Assembly: GCA_905236835.1 (NCBI GenBank)
Contig: CAJOQY010000082.1
Location: 1-12,472, forward strand
Origin: an uncultured Oscillibacter sp.
Lineage (GTDB): Bacteria > Bacillota > Clostridia > Oscillospirales > Oscillospiraceae
DNA length: 12,472 nt
Reading direction: 5' to 3'
A program made the translations under genes and the position numbers. The notes beneath the pieces were generated by a model. The model was given only the letters and a program-made list of their open reading frames with translations. It did not search any database and had not been told where the DNA came from. Each line of letters starts with the position of its first letter. Position 1 is the stretch's first letter. This document shows positions 1 through 8,789 of the stretch, in pieces.

Positions 1-1485
1 CTCCTGATTACGCGCCGCCGGGAAGCGGATTTCAAATACGGCGCCGTGATGATTTTGAACGATAACTTTCCCGTGATACGCGTCAATCACGGATTGGACA
101 ATGGACAGGCCGATTCCGTGTTTGCCGCCCGCGCCTTTGTAAAACCGCTCAAAAATATATGGCATATCCTCCGGCGAAATCCCCGGCCCGTCATCCGAAA
201 CGCTGATAGCAATACAGCCTTCGGCCCGGATTTCATGGCAGGATAATAAAATCTTCTTATCCGCGTACCGGATCGCGTTGGATAATAAATTGCCGAAAAG
301 CTGGCGGGCGTCCCGCTCCCGGATGGATAACATCACGGGCGTTTCGTCAAAATCAAAATCAAACGCGATTCCGCGCCGTTCCGCCTCCGGACGCTGTTCC
401 GACACGCATAATGACAAAATATCCCGCGTGTCGACAGGAAAAATTTCCCCCTCCGGCGCGGCTTTTCCCATCCGTGAGAGATATAAAATATCTTCCACGA
501 AACCGCCCAGCCGATCCGCTTCAGATAAAATAATTTCACCGGATACGCGCGGATCCATGATGCCGTATACAATGCCTTCCGCGTTGCCGCGTATGGATGT
601 CAGCGGCGTGCGCAGTTCATGGGAGACGTTTTGAAAAAACATCTCCTGCTTCTGATTGGCTTTTTCCAGCGCGTCCGCCATATGATTCATGGACGCGCCA
701 AGACGCGTGAATTCCTCATCTTGGAATCGAAATTCCCGCCGCTGGAAATCTCCGCGTCCGATTTCCGCGGCGAACGCCGACAGGCTTTGTATCGGCTCCG
801 CGAAAGACCGGGCGAAACGGCGGCTTAAAAATACCGAAACCATCATGGCCGCCAGAATAATCAGACACAGCACAAAATTTATTTGACGCGTAAAAGCCTG
901 TATCGCCGTTATATCCACATAACAGACCCACCACGCGTCCCGCGTATCATCCCATATCACGGAGATTAAATAATCCCCGCTTTCCAGAGAAATTTCCTGT
1001 TTTTTTATTTTTTCGCTTAACGTATGACCGCCGGAAAACCATCGGGACAGTTCCTCGCCGATTTCAGGATCTCCGTCCAGCGCGTCCCGGACTGTCCCGT
1101 TTCTATCCAGCGCGACGGCGTTTCCGCGCGCGCCGGTAATTTTATCCTGTCCGCCGTCGAATTTCCGGCCCCGGACATCCGGTTCCGGATTCAAAAGCGG
1201 CGGACCGTCCGGAGCGTCAAAATTATTATGATCATTATCGCGCTCACGCTCCGGCGGGATCTTCCGGCTTCCGGCGCGCCGGTCAATGCCGCGCGAAATC
1301 GCGTCCAATTGCGCGGACTCCCGGGTTCGGACATATCCCTGAATACATATATTAAACGCGATTGCCACCGTCAATAACGCGGCTGTCGTCATAAAAATCA
1401 ACGTCAGCAGAATCCGGACGCGGATCGGCCACTGTCTGTTTTGAATCTTATCCCGTATCCATTGCCGCGCGTTCATAGCATTCAT
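1..1485 (-). CDS. Two-component sensor histidine kinase (HAMP, HisKA, HATPase_c), C-terminus cut by window edge
   Basis: The reading frame is open for 495 codons from ATG 1485 to base 1 with no stop. It is a membrane sensor kinase that would autophosphorylate on His and pass phosphate to the adjacent response regulator. Visible order: TM1 about residues 25-47, an extracytoplasmic sensor region about 48-200, TM2 about 202-222, a HAMP linker about 222-275, the HisKA H-box SHELRTPL with His289, the N-box (NLLSN, N399-N403), the G1 box DDGPG (431-435), the F-box IFERF (444-448) and the G2 box GKHGIGLS (454-461). All catalytic boxes are present, so it looks functional and only a few terminal residues should be missing. 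A GGAG Shine-Dalgarno sits 8 nt upstream of ATG 1485; a second in-frame ATG lies 9 nt downstream. The start is 15 nt after the regulator's stop, so the two form one operon. The sensor region has no recognisable ligand-binding family and carries a highly charged, proline-rich stretch near residues 67-120. The signal it senses is unknown; control of the divergent sugar transporter is inferred from position. Confidence 0.93.
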   Translation of the reverse strand, partial: MNAMNARQWIRDKIQNRQWPIRVRILLTLIFMTTAALLTVAIAFNICIQGYVRTRESAQLDAISRGIDRRAGSRKIPPERERDNDHNNFDAPDGPPLLNPEPDVRGRKFDGGQDKITGARGNAVALDRNGTVRDALDGDPEIGEELSRWFSGGHTLSEKIKKQEISLESGDYLISVIWDDTRDAWWVCYVDITAIQAFTRQINFVLCLIILAAMMVSVFLSRRFARSFAEPIQSLSAFAAEIGRGDFQRREFRFQDEEFTRLGASMNHMADALEKANQKQEMFFQNVSHELRTPLTSIRGNAEGIVYGIMDPRVSGEIILSEADRLGGFVEDILYLSRMGKAAPEGEIFPVDTRDILSLCVSEQRPEAERRGIAFDFDFDETPVMLSIRERDARQLFGNLLSNAIRYADKKILLSCHEIRAEGCIAISVSDDGPGISPEDMPYIFERFYKGAGGKHGIGLSIVQSVIDAYHGKVIVQNHHGAVFEIRFPAARNQE

Positions 1486-1500
1486 ATATTATTCTCCGTT

Positions 1501-2202
1501 TTATTCCCCGTCCGCCTTCAATCGGAATCCGTATCCCCAGACGGCCTCAATCACCACGCCGCAGCCGTCCAGCTTCTGACGCAGGCGGCGGACCGTGTCA
1601 TCCGTGGCGCGGGTTTCCACAGCCGTTCCGAATCCCCAGACCTGATTTAATAATTCCTCCCGGGAAACCGCCTGTCCCGCGCGGAGCATGAAATATTTCA
1701 GCAAATCATATTCCGTGGGGCTTAACGCGATTGGCGCGCCGTTTTTTAAAACGCGCCGTCCGGAATCATCCAGAGATAACGCGCCGATTTGAATCATATC
1801 CGGCGTGTCCGGCGCGCGTTTCCGGCTTTCAAAATCAATCCGGCGGAAAATCGCCCGAACCCGCATGACAAGCGACATCGCCGAAAAAGGCTTTGTGATA
1901 TAATCATCACTTCCCAAGCCCAGCCCCATGGCGTAATCATTCTCGGAATCTCTCGCCGTCAGCATAATAATTGGCGTCGTGCTGATTTTTCTCAGTTCCG
2001 TGCAAATATCAAATCCGCTTGAACCGGGCATCATGACATCCAAAATCACAAGATCGCTTTCCTCTTTTAAGAATCTCTCCAACAATAAATCGCCCGTCGG
2101 AAAATCCTCCACTTGATAACCGTCGCTTTCCAGAAATGTCCGGATAATATGCCGGATATTCTCGTCATCATCCGCGATATAAATTCTCCTTGTCCCGCCC
2201 AT
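1501..2202 (-). CDS. OmpR/PhoB-family DNA-binding response regulator
   Basis: A 233-residue regulator, the normal size for this family. The N-terminal receiver domain (about 5-118) has the acidic pocket DDD at 11-13, the phospho-acceptor Asp55 in LVILDVMMPG, Thr82 in MLTARD and Lys104 in YITKPF, so every residue needed for phosphorylation is present. The C-terminal winged-helix domain (about 135-230) carries the family signatures LSPTEYDLLKYF and the VRRLRQKL recognition region, ending in WGYGFRL. When phosphorylated by the kinase encoded just downstream it should dimerise and bind tandem DNA half-sites. ATG 2202 has a GAGGG Shine-Dalgarno about 7 nt upstream. It is the first gene of a two-gene operon, transcribed away from the sugar ABC operon with 311 bp between the two starts. 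LplBC-type transporters in Firmicutes are often paired with YesN-type (AraC-family) regulators, so an OmpR-type partner here is a little unusual. The regulon is not provable from sequence. Confidence 0.95.
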   Translation of the reverse strand: MGGTRRIYIADDDENIRHIIRTFLESDGYQVEDFPTGDLLLERFLKEESDLVILDVMMPGSSGFDICTELRKISTTPIIMLTARDSENDYAMGLGLGSDDYITKPFSAMSLVMRVRAIFRRIDFESRKRAPDTPDMIQIGALSLDDSGRRVLKNGAPIALSPTEYDLLKYFMLRAGQAVSREELLNQVWGFGTAVETRATDDTVRRLRQKLDGCGVVIEAVWGYGFRLKADGE

Positions 2203-2255
2203 GTCCGCGCCCTCTTTCAGGATATAATTCCAATATTATCTTAATATCATCCCGT

Positions 2256-2284
2256 ATTGTATCAGACGGCGCGGCGGCGCGCAA
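2256..2284 (-). promoter_or_regulatory. Putative extended -10 promoter of the regulator-kinase operon
   Basis: On the minus strand TTGCGC (2284-2279) is followed after exactly 17 nt by TACAAT (2261-2256). A TG one base upstream of the -10 box gives the extended form TGATACAAT, which compensates for the weak -35. Transcription would begin near 2249, about 47 nt before ATG 2202. Prediction from consensus only. Confidence 0.55.
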
Positions 2285-2312
2285 GCCCGTTATTTCGCGC
2301 TCTTGGCGTTCT

Positions 2313-2340
2313 TGACAAATATATACGCGCCAAATTGTCA
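2313..2340. repeat. Inverted repeat TGACAA-N16-TTGTCA (candidate operator)
   Basis: TGACAA (2313-2318) and TTGTCA (2335-2340) are perfect inverted 6-mers with 16 nt between them, centred about 85 bp upstream of the predicted transporter start site. The left arm overlaps a TTGACA hexamer (2312-2317) that has no good -10 at normal spacing, which favours a protein-binding site over a second promoter. The binding protein is unknown. Confidence 0.4.
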
Positions 2341-2349
2341 TGTTTTACA

Positions 2350-2361
2350 AAACGTGCGTTT
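2350..2361. repeat. Short palindrome AAACG-TG-CGTTT (candidate operator)
   Basis: Perfect 5-bp arms around a 2-nt centre, lying about 16 bp upstream of the -35 box of the transporter promoter. The arms with an inner CG resemble LacI-family operator halves, but the match is too short to assign a family. It directly abuts the 2361-2392 repeat and overlaps GTTTT-AC-AAAAC (2342-2353), another small palindrome. Confidence 0.4.
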
Positions 2362-2392
2362 GCCCAAAAATAATGGTTGACATTTTTGGGCA
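2361..2392. repeat. Perfect 10-bp inverted repeat flanking the -35 box
   Basis: TGCCCAAAAA (2361-2370) and TTTTTGGGCA (2383-2392) are exact reverse complements separated by 12 nt. The -35 hexamer TTGACA (2377-2382) lies inside the spacer and touches the right arm, which itself falls in the -35/-10 spacer. A dimer on both arms would block RNA polymerase, so a repressor operator is the simplest reading. Which regulator binds is not visible. Confidence 0.6.
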
Positions 2393-2405
2393 TATGTAAT
2401 ATGAT
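2377..2405 (+). promoter_or_regulatory. Strong sigma-A-type promoter of the sugar ABC operon
   Basis: TTGACA (2377-2382) is a perfect -35 box, followed by a 17-nt spacer and TATGAT (2400-2405), a five-of-six -10 box. Transcription should start near 2412, leaving a leader of about 100 nt before the first permease. It is overlapped by the 2361-2392 inverted repeat, so it is probably regulated rather than constitutive. Confidence 0.75.
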
Positions 2406-2513
2406 ACGAACTATAAAACTTCTCCTTCATGGGAAAACCGTGCAAACGCACAATATCCGCCCGCGCGCGGCCTGTCCGGCGGGAGAGGGAATCAAAACAG
2501 AGGGAGGAATTAT

Positions 2514-3455
2514 ATGGACAAATCAACGGATCCGGCGCGGGGCCGGAGAAAGGACACCGGCATTCATAACACGCTCGTGTATATGCGTCAGCACTGGCAG
2601 TTATATATTTTATTTATCATGCCCGCGCTTTTGTTGACACTGATTTTCAAGTATATCCCCATGGGCGGCGTGTTAATCGCGTTTACGGATTACAATCCGT
2701 TCCGGGGCATTCTCGGCAGCGAATGGGTGGGATTTGAACACTTCCGCAGATTCTTAACATCCCCCGATTTCCTGAAATATCTCGCCAATACGCTGAAATT
2801 AAGCGTGTACGGATTATTATGGGGCTTCCCCGTGCCGATTCTGCTCGCGTTCCTGTTAAACCGCATTTTAAGCAAAGGCATCAAACGCAAAATCCAGTTG
2901 GTATTATATATGCCGAATTTCGTATCCGTCATCGTGTTATGCGGTATCGTTCGGATTTTGCTTTCCCCCACGGGTATGATCAATTCTCTCTTGGGGACTT
3001 CCACGAATTTTATGACCATGCCGCAGGCGTTCCGGACGATTTATATCGCCAGCGGAATCTGGCAGGGCGCGGGCTGGGCGTCGATTATCTATACGGCGGC
3101 TTTGTCCAACGCGAGCAAGGATTTAAAAGAAGCCGCCATTATTGACGGCGCGAATTTGATTCAACAAATTAAAACCGTCGAATGGCCCGCCATCAAAGAT
3201 ACTGTTTTAATTCAGTTTATTATGCAGGTCGGAAACGTCATGAGCATCGGTTTTGAAAAGGCCTATGCCCTCCAAACGGATTTGAACCTGAACGCTTCGG
3301 AAATCATCGCTACTTACGTCTATAAAAAAGGTATTTTAGACGGCGATTACGGATTCTCCACAGCCGTCGGCCTTTTCAACACTGTCATTAACGTGATTCT
3401 GTTAATCACGATGAATAAAATCGTGGAACGGATGAACGAGGGCAAAGGAATCTGA
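2514..3455 (+). CDS. LplB-type sugar ABC transporter permease (first subunit)
   Basis: A 313-residue inner-membrane subunit of a carbohydrate importer of the MalF/LplB class (binding-protein-dependent transport permease fold). About six hydrophobic segments are visible (roughly 28-47, 94-117, 128-151, 176-196, 230-248, 284-303). The ATPase-docking EAA loop reads EAAIIDGAN at residues 206-214. The segments GVLIAFTDYNPF and ENLKxSVYG-like ANTLKLSVYG are characteristic of LplB/YtcP relatives. ATG 2514 is preceded by AGGGAGG (2501-2507) at 6-nt spacing. It begins the operon served by the 2377-2405 promoter, with the second permease starting within 18 nt of its stop. It must heterodimerise with that permease and an ATPase; no ATPase gene is in this window, consistent with sharing an MsmX-type ATPase as many related importers do. 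Substrate is inferred from the nearby GH32 gene as fructo-oligosaccharide, not from the protein itself. Confidence 0.93.
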   Translation: MDKSTDPARGRRKDTGIHNTLVYMRQHWQLYILFIMPALLLTLIFKYIPMGGVLIAFTDYNPFRGILGSEWVGFEHFRRFLTSPDFLKYLANTLKLSVYGLLWGFPVPILLAFLLNRILSKGIKRKIQLVLYMPNFVSVIVLCGIVRILLSPTGMINSLLGTSTNFMTMPQAFRTIYIASGIWQGAGWASIIYTAALSNASKDLKEAAIIDGANLIQQIKTVEWPAIKDTVLIQFIMQVGNVMSIGFEKAYALQTDLNLNASEIIATYVYKKGILDGDYGFSTAVGLFNTVINVILLITMNKIVERMNEGKGI

Positions 3456-3456
3456 C

Positions 3457-3462
3457 GGGAGG
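3457..3462 (+). promoter_or_regulatory. Ribosome binding site that decides the second permease start
   Basis: GGGAGG lies immediately after the first permease stop. ATG 3465 is only 2 nt from it, too close for normal initiation, whereas ATG 3474 is 11 nt away. The second ATG is therefore favoured, giving a product beginning MKIKKKSE. Confidence 0.6.
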
Positions 3463-3473
3463 CGATGATTTAC

Positions 3474-4379
3474 ATGAAAATCAAGAAAAAAAGCGAATTC
3501 GCCAAATATCCGCCGGGAGACAAGGCGATTTTAGTTACCGGCTATGTCATTCTCGGCCTGTTTCTGGTGGCCATTATTCTCCCCATGGTTTATATCGTTC
3601 TGGCGTCTTTCATCGAACCCGTGACGCTCCAGAACAGCGGTCTGACGTTCGATTTCAGCAAATGGACGTTAATGGCCTATGAACGCGTTATCTCAAACGC
3701 TCAAATCTGGATCGGCTTCAAAAACGCCGTGATCTATTCCGTGTTATTTACGGTTTTATCCGTTGTCGTGACGCTCTTGGCGGCGTATCCGATGTCACGG
3801 CCCGATTTCCGGGGACGCAAGTTATTTAACACGATATTTATTATTACCATGTTCTTCGGCGGCGGCTTGATCCCGACTTACCTGTTAATCAGCAACTTGG
3901 GATTATTGGACACCATGTGGGCGGTGTTACTGCCGGGCGCGTTCAGCGTATGGAATATGATCATCGCGCGGACGTATTATCAGGGCATTCCGAGAGACCT
4001 TCAAGAAGCCGCCGAAATCGACGGCGCGACCGAAATGGTCTATTTCTTCCAGATTTTACTGCCCGTCTGTACGCCGATTATCGCTACGCTTGCCATGTGG
4101 CAGTTTGTCGCCATGTGGAACAGCTATTTTGACGCCATGATTTATCTCAACAGCGCGTCGAAACAGCCTTTGCAATTAGTTTTGCGTTCTATCCTGATTC
4201 AAAACCAGCCGGAACCGGGCATGGTGTCCGATATGCAGTCCACGGCGGCGCGGGCGCAGATGGCGGAGTTATTAAAATACGCGACGATTATTATTTCCAG
4301 TCTGCCCCTGATGGTCATGTATCCGTTTTTCCAGAAATATTTCGACAGCGGCATTATGGCCGGCGCGGTCAAGGGATAA
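3474..4379 (+). CDS. LplC-type sugar ABC transporter permease (second subunit)
   Basis: A 301-residue MalG/LplC-class permease, partner of the preceding subunit in a sugar importer. About six membrane segments are visible (roughly 19-46, 84-106, 119-141, 147-167, 194-213, 268-287). The EAA docking loop is EAAEIDGATE at residues 178-187, and the C-terminus FDSGIMAGAVKG is typical of LplC/YtcP proteins. The start is placed at ATG 3474 because GGGAGG (3457-3462) is too close to the alternative ATG 3465, which would add three residues. It follows the first permease by 18 nt and is surely co-transcribed. A small hairpin and a second promoter separate it from the solute-binding protein gene. The substrate cannot be read from the sequence; fructan-derived sugar is the contextual guess. 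Confidence 0.93.
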   Translation: MKIKKKSEFAKYPPGDKAILVTGYVILGLFLVAIILPMVYIVLASFIEPVTLQNSGLTFDFSKWTLMAYERVISNAQIWIGFKNAVIYSVLFTVLSVVVTLLAAYPMSRPDFRGRKLFNTIFIITMFFGGGLIPTYLLISNLGLLDTMWAVLLPGAFSVWNMIIARTYYQGIPRDLQEAAEIDGATEMVYFFQILLPVCTPIIATLAMWQFVAMWNSYFDAMIYLNSASKQPLQLVLRSILIQNQPEPGMVSDMQSTAARAQMAELLKYATIIISSLPLMVMYPFFQKYFDSGIMAGAVKG

Positions 4380-4381
4380 AT

Positions 4382-4401
4382 CCGGGGAATCAATTCTCCG
4401 G
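4382..4401 (+). other. Short hairpin after the permease genes (weak terminator or mRNA stabiliser)
   Basis: CCGGGGAAT (4382-4390) and ATTCTCCGG (4393-4401) pair as eight usable base pairs, one of them G-U, with a UCAA-like tetraloop. It starts just after the second permease stop. The downstream sequence is only modestly T-rich, so full termination is unlikely; attenuation or 3'-end protection of the permease message is more plausible. Confidence 0.45.
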
Positions 4402-4408
4402 CGGGTTC

Positions 4409-4438
4409 TTGACGGACGGCGGGGAATTGCTGTATTAT
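4409..4438 (+). promoter_or_regulatory. Putative internal promoter for the solute-binding protein gene
   Basis: TTGACG (4409-4414) is followed after 18 nt by TATTAT (4433-4438). A perfect TATAAT (4442-4447) also follows but has no -35 at workable distance. The promoter would let the binding lipoprotein be made in excess over the permeases. Start would be near 4445, just upstream of the 4448-4462 hairpin. Confidence 0.5.
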
Positions 4439-4447
4439 ATTTATAAT

Positions 4448-4462
4448 CCGCCTGTTTGGCGG
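4448..4462 (+). other. Small 5'-leader hairpin of the binding-protein transcript
   Basis: CCGCC (4448-4452) and GGCGG (4458-4462) form a perfect 5-bp stem with a TGTTT loop. It would lie within a few bases of the 5' end of a transcript from the 4409-4438 promoter, a position where hairpins often protect mRNA from decay. Confidence 0.35.
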
Positions 4463-4490
4463 CGTATGTAAATCTTAATGATAAATGGAA

Positions 4491-4496
4491 AAGGAG
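4491..4496 (+). promoter_or_regulatory. Ribosome binding site fixing the binding-protein start at 4504
   Basis: AAGGAG sits 7 nt before ATG 4504, directly ahead of a perfect lipoprotein signal peptide. The open frame extends upstream to a TTG at 4456, but that would add 16 polar residues before the signal peptide and overlap the leader hairpin. Confidence 0.85.
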
Positions 4497-4503
4497 ACGC
4501 ACG

Positions 4504-6210
4504 ATGAAAAAAAGCGGTACTATCTTGCTCCGGCGCGGGGCGGCGTTGATTCTGTCTGTTTTGATGCTGGCGGCGCTTCTGACCGGCTGCGGCGGCGGCA
4601 ATAACGCGGCGTCCGGCGACAGCGGCGCGGCGTCCAACGGATCCAGCGCGTCGTCGCTGGGGACGGACCCCGAATCCCTCACCCTCCCGCTGGCGGAAAC
4701 CGTCACCCTCAAGGGCTTGACGAACTATCCCGCCGGATCGGAATCCGAACCCAACAACCGGACGATTTTCAAGCGTCTGGAAGAAAAAACAAACGTCCAT
4801 ATCGACTGGCGGACGATTCAGTCCGATCAATGGAGCGACAAGATTTCTCTTGAAATGGCCAACGCCAAAACGCTCCCGGAATTTGTGTTCAACGCCGGTT
4901 TCTCTGATACGGATTTGCTGAAATACGCCAAACAGGGCGCGATTATCGCTCTGGAAGATTATATTGATCAATATATGCCCAATCTGCTGAAAGTCTTTGA
5001 ACAGGCGCCGGAATACCGCGCCATGTGTACGGACGAAAACGGCCATATCTGGGCTTTGCCGTGGATTGAACAACTCGGCTATGAAAGAACGGCCATTCAG
5101 ACAGTCGGCTATATGAGCTATATCAACACCTCGTGGCTGAATTTCTTAGGTCTCGAAATGCCGGAGACAGTGGACGAATTTGAGGCCGTCCTGCTCGCGT
5201 TCCGGGACAACGCCGATGAGATCAAAGCCCATTTCGGCATCGACGGCGATATTATCCCCATGTCCTGTATCATGAACGACGGCGATCAGGATCCGTGCAT
5301 TTTAATCAACGGATTCGGCGAAGGCATTGGCGATCCGGACCGCGGTCGTCACATCGCCGTGAATGATGATCGTCAAGTCGTCTGCACGGCTTCTCAGGAA
5401 GGCTTCAAAAAAGGCATTGAATGGCTGCATAAATTATATTCTGAAAACTTAATCGACCCCGAGGCCTTCACGCAGGAATGGTCAACTTATGTCGCCAAAG
5501 GCAAATCCGGGCGCTATGGCTGCTGCTTCTCTTGGGATATTGCCAATATCGCGACTCTTGAGGGCTGGGCGCCGCTTCCGGCTCTGACGGCTGATGTGAG
5601 AAATATCACGCCCGCGAACGGCTCTTTCACGTCCGGATTTGACCGGGGCCGCTGTGTGATTACCGCCGCCGCCGAAAATCCCGCTTTAATCTGCGTGTGG
5701 CTTGATCAAATGTATGATCCGTTCCAGTCCCCGCAGAATAACTGGGGAACTTACGGCGAGGATGACGATTTTGATATTTTCGTACTCGGCGAAAACGACG
5801 CCGGAGAACCCATGCTCCAGCACGCGCCTTTGGGCGACGCGTCCCCGGTGGAAGTCCGCGAGGCGGAATCCGTCAACGGCCCGCTTGCCATTCTCGATTC
5901 TTATTACGGCGTCTACGTCACCTGCCCCGACGACGCGCAATATCGTCTTGATTGGATCAAAGACCTGTATACGCCGGATATGAACAATGAATATGTATTC
6001 CCCAATGTGTTCATGAACGCCGACGATACGAAAACAATCTCCAATCTGCAAGCCGATATTACCACCCGGATCAATACGGCGAAATCCGACTGGGTTATGA
6101 ACGGCTTCACGGACGCCGACTGGGATCAGCTGCAAAGCGATCTTGAGGCGTATCACCTGAGCGAATATCTGTCCATCTTCCAGAAATATCTCGACGCCTA
6201 TTACGCTTAA
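4504..6210 (+). CDS. Extracellular sugar-binding lipoprotein of ABC importer (LplA-like)
   Basis: A 568-residue substrate-binding lipoprotein. The signal peptide has KK at 2-3, RR at 10-11, a hydrophobic core about 13-26 and the lipobox LLTGC with the acylated Cys29. A flexible Gly/Ser/Asn/Ala linker follows (about 30-53), then a long two-lobe binding domain. Length and segments such as EEKTNVHIDW, LPEFVFNAG and FSWDIANIATLEGWAPLPAL match the large LplA-type family-1 solute-binding proteins of Firmicutes that work with LplB/LplC permeases. It would be tethered to the outer face of the membrane and deliver oligosaccharide to the permease pair. Start is set by AAGGAG at 7 nt and by the signal peptide. 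It is third in the transporter operon but likely also expressed from its own promoter, and ends about 50 nt before a strong terminator. Ligand specificity is not visible; fructan oligosaccharide is inferred from the GH32 neighbour. Confidence 0.93.
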   Translation: MKKSGTILLRRGAALILSVLMLAALLTGCGGGNNAASGDSGAASNGSSASSLGTDPESLTLPLAETVTLKGLTNYPAGSESEPNNRTIFKRLEEKTNVHIDWRTIQSDQWSDKISLEMANAKTLPEFVFNAGFSDTDLLKYAKQGAIIALEDYIDQYMPNLLKVFEQAPEYRAMCTDENGHIWALPWIEQLGYERTAIQTVGYMSYINTSWLNFLGLEMPETVDEFEAVLLAFRDNADEIKAHFGIDGDIIPMSCIMNDGDQDPCILINGFGEGIGDPDRGRHIAVNDDRQVVCTASQEGFKKGIEWLHKLYSENLIDPEAFTQEWSTYVAKGKSGRYGCCFSWDIANIATLEGWAPLPALTADVRNITPANGSFTSGFDRGRCVITAAAENPALICVWLDQMYDPFQSPQNNWGTYGEDDDFDIFVLGENDAGEPMLQHAPLGDASPVEVREAESVNGPLAILDSYYGVYVTCPDDAQYRLDWIKDLYTPDMNNEYVFPNVFMNADDTKTISNLQADITTRINTAKSDWVMNGFTDADWDQLQSDLEAYHLSEYLSIFQKYLDAYYA

Positions 6211-6262
6211 TATCATATTCCGGCGCGATTGCGCGTAAAATAAAAAATCAAATAATATCCGG

Positions 6263-6301
6263 CCCCGTGAGAACCGCGACGGGTTCTCACGGGGTTTTTT
6301 T
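6263..6301 (+). terminator. Strong intrinsic terminator of the transporter operon
   Basis: CCCCGTGAGAACC (6263-6275) and GGTTCTCACGGGG (6282-6294) form a perfect 13-bp stem with a 6-nt loop, followed by seven T residues. This is a textbook rho-independent terminator and isolates the GH32 gene from the transporter transcript. No good -35 box is visible between it and GH32; TATAAA at 6345-6350 is a possible -10. Confidence 0.95.
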
Positions 6302-6364
6302 AATAATATAAATCATAATATACGCGTTTCATAAAGATTTATTATATAAAATATTAATATCTCC

Positions 6365-6370
6365 GGGAGG
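6365..6370 (+). promoter_or_regulatory. Ribosome binding site that decides the GH32 start
   Basis: GGGAGG is 1 nt from ATG 6372 but 7 nt from ATG 6378. The latter is therefore the likely start, giving MNHHAAMT at the N-terminus. The in-frame codons upstream back to the stop at 6309-6311 encode nothing like a signal peptide. Confidence 0.75.
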
Positions 6371-6377
6371 AATGAAT

Positions 6378-8759
<2,382 letters not shown>

Positions 8760-8789
8760 AAAAACGTCCGTTCATATCAAAAATCGCGT

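Larger units (their letters stand above)
2203..2513. other. Divergent regulatory region between two-component system and sugar ABC operon
   Basis: This 311-bp gap holds no convincing gene. It contains a minus-strand promoter for the regulator/kinase operon near 2256-2284, a near-consensus plus-strand promoter at 2377-2405 for the transporter, and between and over them several inverted repeats (2313-2340, 2350-2361, 2361-2392, and a long-spaced pair 2354-2363/2442-2451). The plus-strand transcript would have a leader of roughly 100 nt containing the 10-bp GC palindrome CCGCGCGCGG (2461-2470). A regulator bound between the two start sites could act on both directions. Confidence 0.75.

Noticed and set aside
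2312..2340. TTGACA at 2312-2317 as a second upstream promoter
   Set aside because: No acceptable -10 box lies 16-18 nt downstream; the hexamer is better explained as the left arm of an inverted repeat.
4456..4503. Upstream TTG start extending the binding protein by 16 residues
   Set aside because: It would place polar residues before a perfect lipoprotein signal peptide and ignores the AAGGAG correctly spaced before ATG 4504.
4441..5073. Minus-strand open frame of 210 codons opposite the binding-protein gene
   Set aside because: It is antisense to the signal peptide and first lobe of a clear lipoprotein, has no ribosome binding site and shows no recognisable domain.
5686..6216. Minus-strand open frame of 176 codons over the binding-protein 3' end
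   Set aside because: Antisense shadow of well-supported coding sequence, with no family resemblance.
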